Source of the DNA: Planococcus soli | GTDB taxonomy: Bacteria; Bacillota; Bacilli; Bacillales_A; Planococcaceae | Assembly (NCBI RefSeq): GCF_016881065.1 | Contig: NZ_WXYN01000016.1 | Coordinates: 322,569-386,568 of the forward strand | Reading direction: 5' to 3' | DNA: 64,000 bases | In this document: positions 7,907 to 16,095 of the stretch, piece after piece | Layout: each line of letters opens with the position of its first letter | Position numbering within the stretch: the stretch's first letter is position 1 | Notes under the pieces: generated by a model | Told to the model about the DNA's origin: nothing | Seen by the model: the letters and a program-made list of their open reading frames with translations, nothing else | The model's database searches: none | Position numbers and translations under genes: made by a program

Positions 7907-8884
7907 ATGAAGCAACGGTTATTACTATTAATTGCAGCAATGCTCATGCTTGTTCTTGCCGCATGCTCATCAGCTGAAGAAGAACCAGCGGCGCCGGCAG
8001 AAGAAGCTGAGCCGGTAACGATTCAAGGCACCAATGGTGAGGTCGCATTAGATGCTCCAGCCCAAAAAGTAGTCGTTTTGGAATGGACTTATGCGGAAGA
8101 CTTGCTGGCAGTGGGTGTACAGCCAGCTGGAATGGCTGACATTGCAGAGTATGGGGACTATGTGAACATCGAGCCGCAACTGGACGAAACGGTAGTTGAC
8201 GTCGGCGGCCGCCAGGAACCTAACCTTGAAGCGATTGCAGCTTTAGAACCTGACTTGATTATCGGGGTGAGCTTCCGGCACGATGCGATGCTTGACCAAT
8301 TGGAAACGATTGCCCCTACTGTAATTTTTAATCCTTATCCGGAAGACGAAAGCATTGATCTGTATCAGGAAATGGAAACAACATTCCTGGAAATTGCAAA
8401 AGCTGTAGGAAAGACAACTGAAGGTGAAGAGGTTTTGACGGATCTTGAAGCGCAATACGAAGAAAAGGCAGCTGAACTTGAAGCGGCCGATCTTCAAACC
8501 AAAGATGTCATTTTAACCCTTGCTTACTCTGGTGCACAGGCTCCTGAAATCCGTGTCTTTACGCCAAACTCGATGGCTTCCATCATTTTGGATCGTCTGG
8601 GCTTGAATAATGTCCATGAGCCGGACCAGTTTGAAATCTTTGGATCCAGTACGTTTAATGTAGAAGGATTGGTAGAGTACGAAGATGCCAATTACCTTTA
8701 CACGGTACCGGATGCAGATAATATTTATGAAAACCAGCTTAGCGGCAATCCGGTCTGGGAAAATCTGGCCTTTGTTCAAGAGGATCGTACGTACGATTTA
8801 GGCGCTGATACTTGGCTATATGGAGGACCGTTGTCTGCTGAAACCTTGATGAACCAAATCACCGATGTGCTGGTGACAGACTAA
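7907..8884 (+). CDS. Ferric-siderophore substrate-binding lipoprotein (FecB/FhuD family)
   Basis: A 325-aa exported lipoprotein. The signal peptide ends in LVLAAC with the lipidated cysteine at residue 20, followed by an Ala/Glu-rich linker. The mature part has the two-lobed class III binding-protein pattern: VVVLEWTYAEDLLAVGVQPAG, then EPNLEAIAALEPDLIIG, and a C-terminal lobe with a long linking helix. The ribosome site TTGGAGG lies 10 nt upstream. Its stop overlaps the permease start (TAATG), so the two are coupled. It would capture a ferric siderophore at the outer face of the membrane. The siderophore class cannot be read from sequence. Confidence 0.9.
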   Translation: MKQRLLLLIAAMLMLVLAACSSAEEEPAAPAEEAEPVTIQGTNGEVALDAPAQKVVVLEWTYAEDLLAVGVQPAGMADIAEYGDYVNIEPQLDETVVDVGGRQEPNLEAIAALEPDLIIGVSFRHDAMLDQLETIAPTVIFNPYPEDESIDLYQEMETTFLEIAKAVGKTTEGEEVLTDLEAQYEEKAAELEAADLQTKDVILTLAYSGAQAPEIRVFTPNSMASIILDRLGLNNVHEPDQFEIFGSSTFNVEGLVEYEDANYLYTVPDADNIYENQLSGNPVWENLAFVQEDRTYDLGADTWLYGGPLSAETLMNQITDVLVTD

Positions 8885-10845
8885 TGCTCCGCAAATTGCT
8901 GAATAAGTCCACTGTCTCTCTGACAGCGGGCTTTTTCCTGCTTATTGCGCTGTCTATTGTTCACTTGACGCAGGGGCAGGCGGATTACACGGTGTCCCAG
9001 TTGCTGACAGGCGTCTGGACGGAAGGCCGCATTCAGGATATCGTATTCTCATTTCGCTTGCCGCGTCTAACAATCGGCATTTTGGCAGGAGGGGCTCTCG
9101 CTGTTTCAGGTGCTGTTCTCCAAACATTGACGAACAATCCATTGGCTTCGCCGGGAACTTTGGGGCTTAATGCTGGTGCCTTTTTCTTCGTGGTTGTTTC
9201 CACAATCTTCTTTCCGGGATTATTTGGCGCTTTTCCTTTTGTTACGGCTCTTTTAGGTGCTGTACTTTCTTCTTTATTGGTCGTGGGCCTTGCCGGGAAA
9301 CAAATGGAACCCGTGCGTGTCGCTTTGACAGGGATGATCATTTCTCTGCTGTTTGCTTCCATTACCGGAGCGCTCCAGTTATTATTTGAAAACCAGACAA
9401 ATGGGCTTTTCCTTTGGGGTTCGGGGACTTTGGTTCAACTGAACTGGGAAGGCGTAATATTTGCTGCACCGGTCATTCTCCTGATGTTCCTTTGTGCACT
9501 GCTGTTGGCAAAACCAATGGATATTTTATCGCTTGGAGAAGACATTGCTTCTTCACTCGGACAAAATGTCCGCCTGGTCAAGCTCGCTTCTTGGGGAGTT
9601 GCAATTGTCTTGGCCGCTGCTACAGTTAGCGTTGTCGGACCGATCGGATTTATTGGGCTGATGGCTCCACACATTGTCCGGATGATGGGCATACGGGGAC
9701 ATTTGCAAATTATTATCCACTCTTTTATTTGGGGAAGTGTCTTTTTGGTCGGTGCTGATGTGCTTGGCAGATTGATTCAGCCGGGACAGGAAGTGCCGGT
9801 CGGTGCCATGACGGCATTGGTCGGCGGTCCTTGGCTGTTGTATTTGGCATGGCGCACAGCCAAATCGATGAAGCGCGGGGAGCGGCAAATGGGCGGTACA
9901 ACAAAACCTGTTCGCTTAAAGCTGATTGTTCCAATACTGGTGGCGATTATTGCTGGCATCACGGTGATGGCATTAAGCTTTAACGGCACTGCCTGGACAT
10001 TTGCCTGGACAGAACCGGTAGTTTGGAATTTCCGGGTGCCGCGGGTTTTAACTTCATTTATTGTCGGTGTAATGCTGGCGATTACGGGCGTCATTCTTCA
10101 AGGAGTTTTAAGAAATCCGCTGGCAGATGCCAGTGTGCTCGGTGTCACTTCAATGGCGGGAGCAGGAGCAATGCTGCTGCTTGTTATTTTCCCGGCGATT
10201 CCACCCGAATTCTTGCCGCTTGGCGCAACTGTAGGGGCAGCTTTGGCACTTGGCATTATTCTTGTGACGGCTTGGAAAAATAATTTCCAGCCGATGCTCG
10301 TTGCGTTGATGGGCATCGCCATCTCGGCCTTTGGTTCGGCTGCGACACAGGTCTTCATTGTCAAAGCGAAGCTGGCTGTTGCGAGTGCATTAGTTTGGTT
10401 ATCAGGCAGCACCTACGGCAAGGGCTGGGAAGATGTCCAATTTGCGCTGCTCTTATTGGCGGTATTCATTTGGCCGGCCATTTATCTCACGCGCAGCTTG
10501 GATACGCTGACCTTCGGAGACGATGTAGCTGCCGGTCTGGGGTTGAACATCCGTTCCACACGCGTTTGGGCGCTGATCGTTGGTGTCGCCATTTCAACGG
10601 TGGCGGTATCGATTGTCGGCACGATCGGATTTGTCGGTCTGGTCGCTCCGCATATTGCCCGTCGCTTGGTCGGTTTCCGTCATTTGCCGCTGCTCCTGGC
10701 ATCCGGCTTGATCGGCGGACTGCTGCTGGTAACCGCCGATTTTGTCGGACGGATATTGATTGCACCGAAAGACATTCCGAGCGGCTTGGTTGTCGCATTG
10801 ATCGGGACACCTTACCTGCTTTACCTGCTGCGCAAAATGAAATGA
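8884..10845 (+). CDS. Iron-siderophore ABC permease, two fused FecCD domains (FhuB type)
   Basis: A 653-aa membrane protein made of two FecCD/BtuC-like permease units (about residues 1-330 and 340-653). Each has the conserved GPIGFIGLMAPHIVR / GTIGFVGLVAPHIARR coupling-helix segment and the RLPR/RVPRV motif near its N-terminus. One polypeptide therefore supplies both halves of the channel, as in E. coli FhuB. In B. subtilis and most Firmicutes the two halves are separate genes. It overlaps the binding-protein gene by one base and is followed by a strong terminator. The ATPase is encoded divergently. Confidence 0.9.
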   Translation: MLRKLLNKSTVSLTAGFFLLIALSIVHLTQGQADYTVSQLLTGVWTEGRIQDIVFSFRLPRLTIGILAGGALAVSGAVLQTLTNNPLASPGTLGLNAGAFFFVVVSTIFFPGLFGAFPFVTALLGAVLSSLLVVGLAGKQMEPVRVALTGMIISLLFASITGALQLLFENQTNGLFLWGSGTLVQLNWEGVIFAAPVILLMFLCALLLAKPMDILSLGEDIASSLGQNVRLVKLASWGVAIVLAAATVSVVGPIGFIGLMAPHIVRMMGIRGHLQIIIHSFIWGSVFLVGADVLGRLIQPGQEVPVGAMTALVGGPWLLYLAWRTAKSMKRGERQMGGTTKPVRLKLIVPILVAIIAGITVMALSFNGTAWTFAWTEPVVWNFRVPRVLTSFIVGVMLAITGVILQGVLRNPLADASVLGVTSMAGAGAMLLLVIFPAIPPEFLPLGATVGAALALGIILVTAWKNNFQPMLVALMGIAISAFGSAATQVFIVKAKLAVASALVWLSGSTYGKGWEDVQFALLLLAVFIWPAIYLTRSLDTLTFGDDVAAGLGLNIRSTRVWALIVGVAISTVAVSIVGTIGFVGLVAPHIARRLVGFRHLPLLLASGLIGGLLLVTADFVGRILIAPKDIPSGLVVALIGTPYLLYLLRKMK

Positions 10846-10863
10846 AAATAATAGAATGAATGT

Positions 10864-10896
10864 AAAAGGACCTGCCAAGTTGGCAGGTCCTTTTTG
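10864..10896 (+). terminator. Terminator of the siderophore uptake operon
   Basis: AGGACCTGCCA (10867-10877), loop AGT, TGGCAGGTCCT, then TTTT. Confidence 0.95.
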
Positions 10897-10918
10897 ATTG
10901 GGATGAAAATGACCATAC

Positions 10919-10950
10919 AGAAAAAGCTGCCCAGTGAACGGGCAGCTTCG
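10919..10950 (-). terminator. Terminator of hmp
   Basis: On the minus strand AAGCTGCCC, loop GTTCACT, GGGCAGCTT, then TTTC. It lies directly after the hmp stop. Confidence 0.9.
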
Positions 10951-10957
10951 TGAGAAA

Positions 10958-12139
10958 TTATGCGTTTTGAAGAGCTATGGCTGGACCGAAAAATTCAAAG
11001 TGAATCTGTTCTTCTCTCATGCCGAGTGCCCGCAGTTCCTGAATCATAGCTTCCATAAATGGAACAGGGCCGCATACATAGACATCGCCTGTAATGTCGA
11101 CGTACTCTTTCAGAACCTCCCGTGTAATATAGCCTTGCGGCTGATCAGAGTAAAGTGTTTTGTAGCTTGCATTGTCCATGGCGGCAATGTATTTCTGGAT
11201 ATCCTTGTCAAAGGCATGAAGGGATTCATTGCGTGCAGCATGGAGGAATGCCGTTGGGCGTTCAGGAGTCAAAGTAGCGACAGTTTCAAACATGCTCATC
11301 ATCGGTGTAATGCCGACACCGCCGCTGACGAATGCTACAGGTGTAACTTTTTCAGCATCAAGAATAAATTCACCTGCAGGAGCGCTGACTTCAAAGCGAT
11401 CTCCTACGTTCATTACATCATGAAGGTAAACGGATACGAGGCCGTTCGGATCATTGTCTGCATCGCGTTTAACAGAAATGCGGAACTCATCTTCCTGTGT
11501 GGCTTGAGAAAGGCTGTACTGGCGATTAAATAAGTACTCTTCGCCTGGAATTGACATGCGCACGGAAATATATTGGCCAGCTTGGTAAGATGGAACATTT
11601 TTTCCGTCTGCCGGTTTTAAATAGAAAGAAGTGATATTTTCACTTTCTTTCTCTTTACGGACAATTATAAAGTCCTTAAAAAAGCTCCAGCCATTTTCCT
11701 GCGATTCCATTTTTGCATACATGTCTTTTTCAACGCCGATAAAGGCATCCGCGATTACGCCGTAAGTTTCTGCCCAAGCATTGATGATGTCATCAGTTGC
11801 TGCATCGCCCAATACTTCTTTGATCGCTTTTAACAGATATTCTCCAACAATCGGATAATGTTCCGGTTTGATTCCCAAGCTTACGTGCTTATTGGCAATT
11901 TGTACAACTGCAGGGAGAATAGCTTCCAGATTGTCGATATGAACTGCTGCAGCGTAAACCGTGTTAGCTAATGCAGCCTGCTGGCGGCCTTTTTTCTGGT
12001 TAGCTTGATTAAAAATATTGAAAAGTTCAGGATGCGCTTCAAACATATTTTTATAAAAAACAGTTGTGATTGCCGTTCCATGCTGCTCTAAAACCGGTAC
12101 TGTGGATTTGATGATTGTTATAGTCTCTTGTGATAACAT
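10958..12139 (-). CDS. hmp: Flavohaemoglobin (nitric oxide dioxygenase)
   Basis: Hmp converts nitric oxide to nitrate using O2 and NAD(P)H. The 393-aa product has an N-terminal globin domain (about 1-140) with Tyr29 (B10) and proximal His85 at their usual places, then a ferredoxin-reductase-like FAD domain (RQYSLS motif, about 200-210) and an NAD domain ([12 protein letters not shown], about 270). The ATG at 12139 has AAGGAG 9 nt upstream. A TTG two codons earlier is a poorer start. The upstream region holds a near-perfect NsrR-type palindrome, and nsrR is the divergent neighbour, so NO-induced derepression is expected. Confidence 0.96.
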   Translation of the reverse strand: MLSQETITIIKSTVPVLEQHGTAITTVFYKNMFEAHPELFNIFNQANQKKGRQQAALANTVYAAAVHIDNLEAILPAVVQIANKHVSLGIKPEHYPIVGEYLLKAIKEVLGDAATDDIINAWAETYGVIADAFIGVEKDMYAKMESQENGWSFFKDFIIVRKEKESENITSFYLKPADGKNVPSYQAGQYISVRMSIPGEEYLFNRQYSLSQATQEDEFRISVKRDADNDPNGLVSVYLHDVMNVGDRFEVSAPAGEFILDAEKVTPVAFVSGGVGITPMMSMFETVATLTPERPTAFLHAARNESLHAFDKDIQKYIAAMDNASYKTLYSDQPQGYITREVLKEYVDITGDVYVCGPVPFMEAMIQELRALGMREEQIHFEFFGPAIALQNA

Positions 12140-12193
12140 TGTCAATCTCTCCTTTTGTTTTCTATATCTTGACTATACTCCGTCAAATATTTT

Positions 12194-12218
12194 AAAGATA
12201 CATTTAAAATATATCTTT
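12194..12218. promoter_or_regulatory. NsrR operator in front of hmp
   Basis: A 25-nt AT-rich dyad with outer arms AAAGATA and TATCTTT and a TTTAAAA core. It fits the ATRTATYTTAAATATA-type NsrR site known from B. subtilis hmp. It lies 55-80 nt upstream of the hmp ATG and over 350 nt from the nsrR start. Two mismatches break the symmetry. Confidence 0.8.
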
Positions 12219-12516
12219 AAAATTTAGACACAACCCTCTTCACAGAAAAGTCACAATAAAGAAAAGCTGAGGGGCTTGAGGCAGCTTCTAGAAACTGGGC
12301 GCAGGAGCTGGAGAACAGGTAAAAGGGTAGCAGTACGGTAAGCGATATAATTATTTATTCCATGAAGCGACTCTTTGCTTCTGGTAATCGGCTATACTTT
12401 CTACTTTTTCTCAAATACTTTCTGTTTGGACAGAAATACTTTCAAAAGTAATTTGAATAACTTAAAACATAAAAAAGTTCCAACATAAGCACCCGGGATG
12501 AGACAGGTTCAATTAC
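12219..12516. other. hmp-nsrR intergenic region, possible degenerate repeat
   Basis: No gene is seen. About 12258-12315 shows weak similarity, in reverse complement, to the 124-nt repeat family: CTCCAGC...GCGCCCAG, GCCCCTC and GCTTTTCTTT segments occur in the right order with indels. There is also a small GAAGC/GCTTC hairpin near 12365-12382. The rest is AT-rich and shows nothing I can name. Confidence 0.35.
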
Positions 12517-12545
12517 TTTCGGACTTCTCGAAAAGCCGTTATAAT
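12517..12545 (+). promoter_or_regulatory. Sigma-A promoter of nsrR
   Basis: Perfect -10 TATAAT (12540-12545), 17-nt spacer and a weak -35 TTTCGG (12517-12522). It places the transcript start about 18 nt before the preferred ATG at 12570, which supports that start. Confidence 0.65.
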
Positions 12546-12569
12546 GAACAGGCAGAAGAGGTGAAGAAA

Positions 12570-13004
12570 ATGAGATTGACCATGTATACAGACTTCTCAT
12601 TACGAGTTTTGATTTATTTAGGGACCAAAGAATCAGGAAAACTGACGACTATACAAGAAATTTCTGACGCCTACAATATATCGAAGAACCATTTAACGAA
12701 AGTTACATTCGAACTGGGGAAAGCCGGATTTATCCATACGGTAAGAGGAAGAGGTGGCGGCATTCGCCTAGCCGATCTTCCTCAAAATATTAATGTCGGG
12801 ACGGTAGTAAGACAAATGGAAGATGACTTCCACTTGGTTGAATGCTTTGATCCTGAGCGCAACAGCTGTCCGATTTCTCCGATTTGCGGATTGCGCGGCG
12901 TGCTCGGAAAAGCGCTTCATGCTTATTTGACTGTTTTGGATGAATACACGCTTGAAGACCTGTTGTTTAACAGGGAAGGGCTTCGTGAAATTCTGCAGAC
13001 ATAA
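12570..13004 (+). CDS. nsrR: NsrR, Rrf2-family nitric-oxide-sensing repressor
   Basis: 144 aa from the ATG at 12570 (GAAGAGGTG ribosome site). A longer in-frame reading from 12498 would start upstream of the promoter. The N-terminal winged helix-turn-helix (MRLTMYTDFSLRVL, then ISKNHLTKV as the recognition helix) is that of Rrf2 proteins. Cysteines 92, 100 and 106 are at the same positions as the Fe-S cluster ligands I recall for B. subtilis NsrR. The cluster reacts with NO and the protein leaves DNA. Its likely targets include hmp next door. Confidence 0.93.
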   Translation: MRLTMYTDFSLRVLIYLGTKESGKLTTIQEISDAYNISKNHLTKVTFELGKAGFIHTVRGRGGGIRLADLPQNINVGTVVRQMEDDFHLVECFDPERNSCPISPICGLRGVLGKALHAYLTVLDEYTLEDLLFNREGLREILQT

Positions 13005-13035
13005 AAAAACGGCTCAAAATTTGAGCCGTTTTTGC
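13005..13035. terminator. Bidirectional terminator after nsrR
   Basis: AAACGGCTCAAA and TTTGAGCCGTTTTT with a very short loop, between convergent genes. Confidence 0.9.
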
Positions 13036-13037
13036 AT

Positions 13038-13460
13038 TTACAGTTCCAGCGTTTGCGGTTCTTGTCCTTTTTTATTCATCAAGCGGACGCGGTCAGGTTT
13101 AATGGCTAAAATGATAAGGTTTGGATCATCGGGTCCTTCAAACCAGCCTTCTAAGTGCTCATTCCAAACTTTGTTGATCATTTCGCGGTCATCATTCAAG
13201 GACATGGATCCTTCAATCTCCAGGAATGTATCCCCGACACCTTCCCCGTCATAGCCTAGAAGAATATGGGCATGGGGGTTGGCTTCCAGTTCGTCAACTT
13301 TTTGCGTGTTTTTGCTGGTAGCTGTATAGAGAGTGAAGCCATCATTAAAAAAAGTCATATAGCGCGAATGGGGTTTATTTCCTTTGAGCGTTGCCAATGT
13401 CCCCACATAACTTTCCTCTAAAATTTTTAAAGCCGCTTTTTTTATGTCTTCCTGATTCAT
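13038..13460 (-). CDS. Pyridoxamine-5'-phosphate-oxidase-like flavin-binding protein (general stress protein 26 type)
   Basis: 140 aa starting at the ATG at 13460. AGGAG lies 8 nt away. A GTG three codons upstream is only 1 nt from it. The split-barrel pattern is visible: YVGTLATLKGNKPHSRYMTFF, then LYTATSKNTQKVDELEANPHAHILLGY, then FLEIEGSM. Proteins of this group bind FMN or related cofactors. They are annotated as general stress proteins, mostly without a proven reaction. It is convergent with nsrR, with no obvious functional link. Confidence 0.8.
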   Translation of the reverse strand: MNQEDIKKAALKILEESYVGTLATLKGNKPHSRYMTFFNDGFTLYTATSKNTQKVDELEANPHAHILLGYDGEGVGDTFLEIEGSMSLNDDREMINKVWNEHLEGWFEGPDDPNLIILAIKPDRVRLMNKKGQEPQTLEL

Positions 13461-13517
13461 CCATACCACTCCTTTTATCTTTGTACTTATCTATTCCTTT
13501 TTAACTCCGAACTAAAC

Positions 13518-13550
13518 ATAAAAGGCCTGCTTGGGCAGCAGGCCTTTTAA
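13518..13550. terminator. Bidirectional terminator
   Basis: AAAAGGCCTGC (13520-13530), loop TTGGGCA, GCAGGCCTTTT (13538-13548). It overlaps the end of the EamA gene to its right. Confidence 0.85.
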
Positions 13551-14440
13551 ATGCGTTCGACTCTTTTAGGTGTCCGGTTAAAGGCACTTGGCAGCACCAT
13601 CCCTATAAGAATAATGAAGATGCCGCAAATTTGCAGGAACGTTAAAGCTTCGTTCAGGATAATCACCGATGCCAGAACAGCCACCGGCAATTCCATGGCG
13701 CTTAATATGGATGCAAGCCCAGAGCCGACATGCGGCACTGCGACAGAGAAAAAGTAAATGGGCATGATGATTCCGAAAACTCCCAGCATCAAACCGAAAA
13801 TCCATAGACCTTCATTGAACAATTGTCCATTCCAGACAATCTCCGGTGTTTGGAAAAGACCGACTACGATTGCTGCAAACAGCGATACGTAAAACAAGCG
13901 GGCTGAAGTATCCATGCCTTCAATTTGTTTGCCATTGACGAACATGAACGCTGAAAAACAAAATGCAGCGCCAATTCCCCAAGCCCATCCTTGCCATGGA
14001 ATTCCGCTCAAGTCCGTTCCGATGATGCCAGCTGCAAAAAGTGTTCCCGCAAATAACAGGATTAAGGAAAATACTTCAGTGCGCTTTAACCATCTGCGGT
14101 TGACAATACAATCGAGGAACATGCCAATCCATGTAAATTGGAAAAGCAGTACTACTGCCAAGGAGGCTGGAAGATAGTTAAGTGAATGGGCATAAACCAT
14201 TCCGGTAACAGCTGTGGAGGTACCGGACAGCACTAATATCTTCCATCCTTTGATCCGTGGCATTTTGCGTTGTGTAGCAAAAAATAAAAGAGCCGCTAAT
14301 GCGAACCCTATAAAATATTGGGCGGTTACTGCTTCTGCAGCAGTAAATCCATTTTTCATGGCCACTTTGATAATGGTCGAGAGAACTCCATAAGAGCTCG
14401 CTGCTATGACGACCATGAGCGGATAAATCCAGTTTTTCAT
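13547..14440 (-). CDS. EamA/DMT-family transporter
   Basis: 297 aa with about ten hydrophobic helices in two EamA repeats (about 1-140 and 150-290). The second repeat has the conserved ILSAMELPVAVLASVIILNEALT segment. Members move amino acids, nucleosides or other small solutes out of or into the cell. The substrate is unknown. Start codon ATG with GGAGTG upstream. It is one of three EamA proteins in the window (also 24683-25552 and 59949-60869). Confidence 0.85.
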   Translation of the reverse strand: MKNWIYPLMVVIAASSYGVLSTIIKVAMKNGFTAAEAVTAQYFIGFALAALLFFATQRKMPRIKGWKILVLSGTSTAVTGMVYAHSLNYLPASLAVVLLFQFTWIGMFLDCIVNRRWLKRTEVFSLILLFAGTLFAAGIIGTDLSGIPWQGWAWGIGAAFCFSAFMFVNGKQIEGMDTSARLFYVSLFAAIVVGLFQTPEIVWNGQLFNEGLWIFGLMLGVFGIIMPIYFFSVAVPHVGSGLASILSAMELPVAVLASVIILNEALTFLQICGIFIILIGMVLPSAFNRTPKRVERI

Positions 14441-14475
14441 CTTCTTTCACTCCTGTTCAAACGAGAATCATAGCA

Positions 14476-14514
14476 CAAAAAAACCGCGGAGCATAGCCTC
14501 TGCGGTCTTTTTTG
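14476..14514. terminator. Bidirectional terminator
   Basis: AACCGCGGAG, loop CATAG, CCTCTGCGGT with one mismatch, bordered by A- and T-runs. Confidence 0.75.
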
Positions 14515-14546
14515 AAAGCATTCACTTTTACGAAAATTCACTCTGA

Positions 14547-14777
14547 TTACTCTGGGAATTTCTCTTCGCTTGAAGAATTGCTCTTCGTTGCCCGTTTGTT
14601 TCCTTCTTCTTTTTTCTCCTGTTTTAAATCTTCCATCGGAATGGAATCGACAGTCATTTCCTCTTCGTGCATTTCGGAAAGACTCTTTTTATCTGTTTTA
14701 AACTGTTCTGGGTTGTCCATAGAAGCGCCGTCTCTTGTTTTACGGTCTTCCTCGCTAAATGGTTTTTTATCTGACAT
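14547..14777 (-). CDS. Small acidic, highly charged hypothetical protein
   Basis: 76 aa from the ATG at 14777 (GAGGTG ribosome site 6 nt away). There are no hydrophobic segments. It is rich in Asp, Glu, Lys and Ser, low in complexity and predicted disordered, with the pattern MSDKKPFSEEDRKTRDG at the N-terminus. I do not recognise a named family. A sigma-B-like promoter lies upstream, which together with the composition suggests a minor general-stress protein. Confidence 0.6.
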   Translation of the reverse strand: MSDKKPFSEEDRKTRDGASMDNPEQFKTDKKSLSEMHEEEMTVDSIPMEDLKQEKKEEGNKRATKSNSSSEEKFPE

Positions 14778-14811
14778 GTAAAGCACCTCTTCCGTTTTGT
14801 GTTATTCCTTG

Positions 14812-14837
14812 TATTCCTTTAATGAAGCATTTAAAAC
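14812..14837 (-). promoter_or_regulatory. Possible sigma-B-type promoter for the small acidic protein
   Basis: On the minus strand GTTTTA (14832-14837), a 14-nt spacer, then GGAATA (14812-14817), near the sigma-B consensus GTTTAA-N12-15-GGGTAT. It is a two-mismatch match only. Confidence 0.4.
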
Positions 14838-15027
14838 ATGAACCCGTTACCATTTTTCATTGCGTTTAAGGAGCCGGCAATAAACTTCTTTATTGCTTTA
14901 AACATGTCAACGAAAAAACGGCGGCATGAGTTTATGCTTTTCATGTATCGTAAAAAAATAGCCTTCAAACATAAAGAAATATAACGAATATGATAAAATG
15001 GAACCAGTGAGCGAGAGGAGCTGCAAG

Positions 15028-16047
15028 ATGACTACGGAATCAGCAATAACAGTAGGCGGTTTAAGTTTTGAATGGAATTTGGCTGAAGGACGTTTTTTAT
15101 TTGAAGGGCAGGAATCTGTTCTTTTTTGGACAGCATCCGCAATGAAAATGTTTTTTGATTCCCTGGAAGAGATTTCTGGGAAAGATGCGGCGAATGTTGT
15201 ACTGGAATCAACAGGATTTCGTCAGGGACTGGTAGTAGGGGAGTATTTTCACGGCATCAAAGGTGTCTCGATCGAGGACGCTTCTCAATTAATCACCAAC
15301 ACTTATGCGTCTGCCGGATGGGGCTTAGCGCAAATAAAAGAACTCAATGAAGAAACACATACATTGGAAGTGCATTTGAAAAACAGCTGGGAGCATTTGA
15401 TCAATGTGGCGCAGAAGAAAGAACAGGGAGGCAGCTTTTTGCCGGCACATTATGCCGGAATTTTTTCTTCTTTGTTCAAGCAAAACATTTGGTATAAGGT
15501 TGTACATCATCAATTGGATGGCTACCCTGAAAGTGTTATTCAGTATTTTCCGTCTGAAGAGACGATTGAAAAGAATATCCATCACTTATCCCGTTTAAAA
15601 GAAGCGGAAAAAATAAATGAACTCGAACGGTTAGTGGATGAAAAAACCAAAGAATTGAATCAGCTGATTAAAGAGATTTCATCTCCGCTCATTCCGGTTC
15701 TGGAAGATATCGTGGTTGTGCCTTTGCTCGGAACGTATGATGAAGCCCGTGCGGAAGAGCTGTTGGTAAAAACACTGCAGAACATGCCAAAACACAAAGC
15801 AAAGTATTTAATTTTGGATCTGACCGGTTTGAACAACAATTTTACTCAGCACGCGGCTATGCTTATTGAAAAGTTGGGATCGACGGCATCCTTGATCGGT
15901 ACACAAACGATATTAGTGGGCATCTCAGCGAAAATGAGCATGACCATTACAGAGTCGGGCATCAATTTATCAAAATTCCAATGCTTCCAAACCTTGCAGC
16001 ACGGCATTCATTACGCGCTGGCGCAAAACGGGCGAAGCATCATCTAA
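15028..16047 (+). CDS. RsbR-like STAS-domain protein with V4R-like N-terminal sensor
   Basis: 339 aa from the ATG at 15028 (GAGAGGAG ribosome site). An upstream ATG at 14998 lacks one. Residues about 1-175 resemble a V4R/XylR-N small-molecule sensor domain (FRQGLVVGEYFHG, then GSFLPAHYAGIFSSLF). A charged coiled helix (about 180-215) leads into a STAS domain opening with SSPLIPVLEDIVVVPLLGT, the hallmark of RsbR-type stressosome proteins. The phospho-acceptor loop reads LDLTGLNNNFTQHAAM, where RsbR proteins usually have D-x-T/S-G-V-P-x-V-D-T. The proline, valine and aspartate are gone but a Thr is present. No RsbS/RsbT genes are nearby. It probably feeds a ligand signal to the general stress pathway. 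Confidence 0.75.
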   Translation: MTTESAITVGGLSFEWNLAEGRFLFEGQESVLFWTASAMKMFFDSLEEISGKDAANVVLESTGFRQGLVVGEYFHGIKGVSIEDASQLITNTYASAGWGLAQIKELNEETHTLEVHLKNSWEHLINVAQKKEQGGSFLPAHYAGIFSSLFKQNIWYKVVHHQLDGYPESVIQYFPSEETIEKNIHHLSRLKEAEKINELERLVDEKTKELNQLIKEISSPLIPVLEDIVVVPLLGTYDEARAEELLVKTLQNMPKHKAKYLILDLTGLNNNFTQHAAMLIEKLGSTASLIGTQTILVGISAKMSMTITESGINLSKFQCFQTLQHGIHYALAQNGRSII

Positions 16048-16049
16048 AG

Positions 16050-16086
16050 AAAAAAGCGTATTGGACCCAGTCCAATACGCTTTTTA
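16050..16086. terminator. Bidirectional terminator
   Basis: AAAGCGTATTGGAC, loop CCA, GTCCAATACGCTTT, flanked by A- and T-runs, between convergent genes. Confidence 0.95.
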
Positions 16087-16095
16087 AATATTAGT

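Noticed and set aside
12498-12569. 24-codon longer NsrR
   Set aside because: It would start upstream of the TATAAT promoter. The ATG at 12570 gives the family length and the Cys92/100/106 positions.
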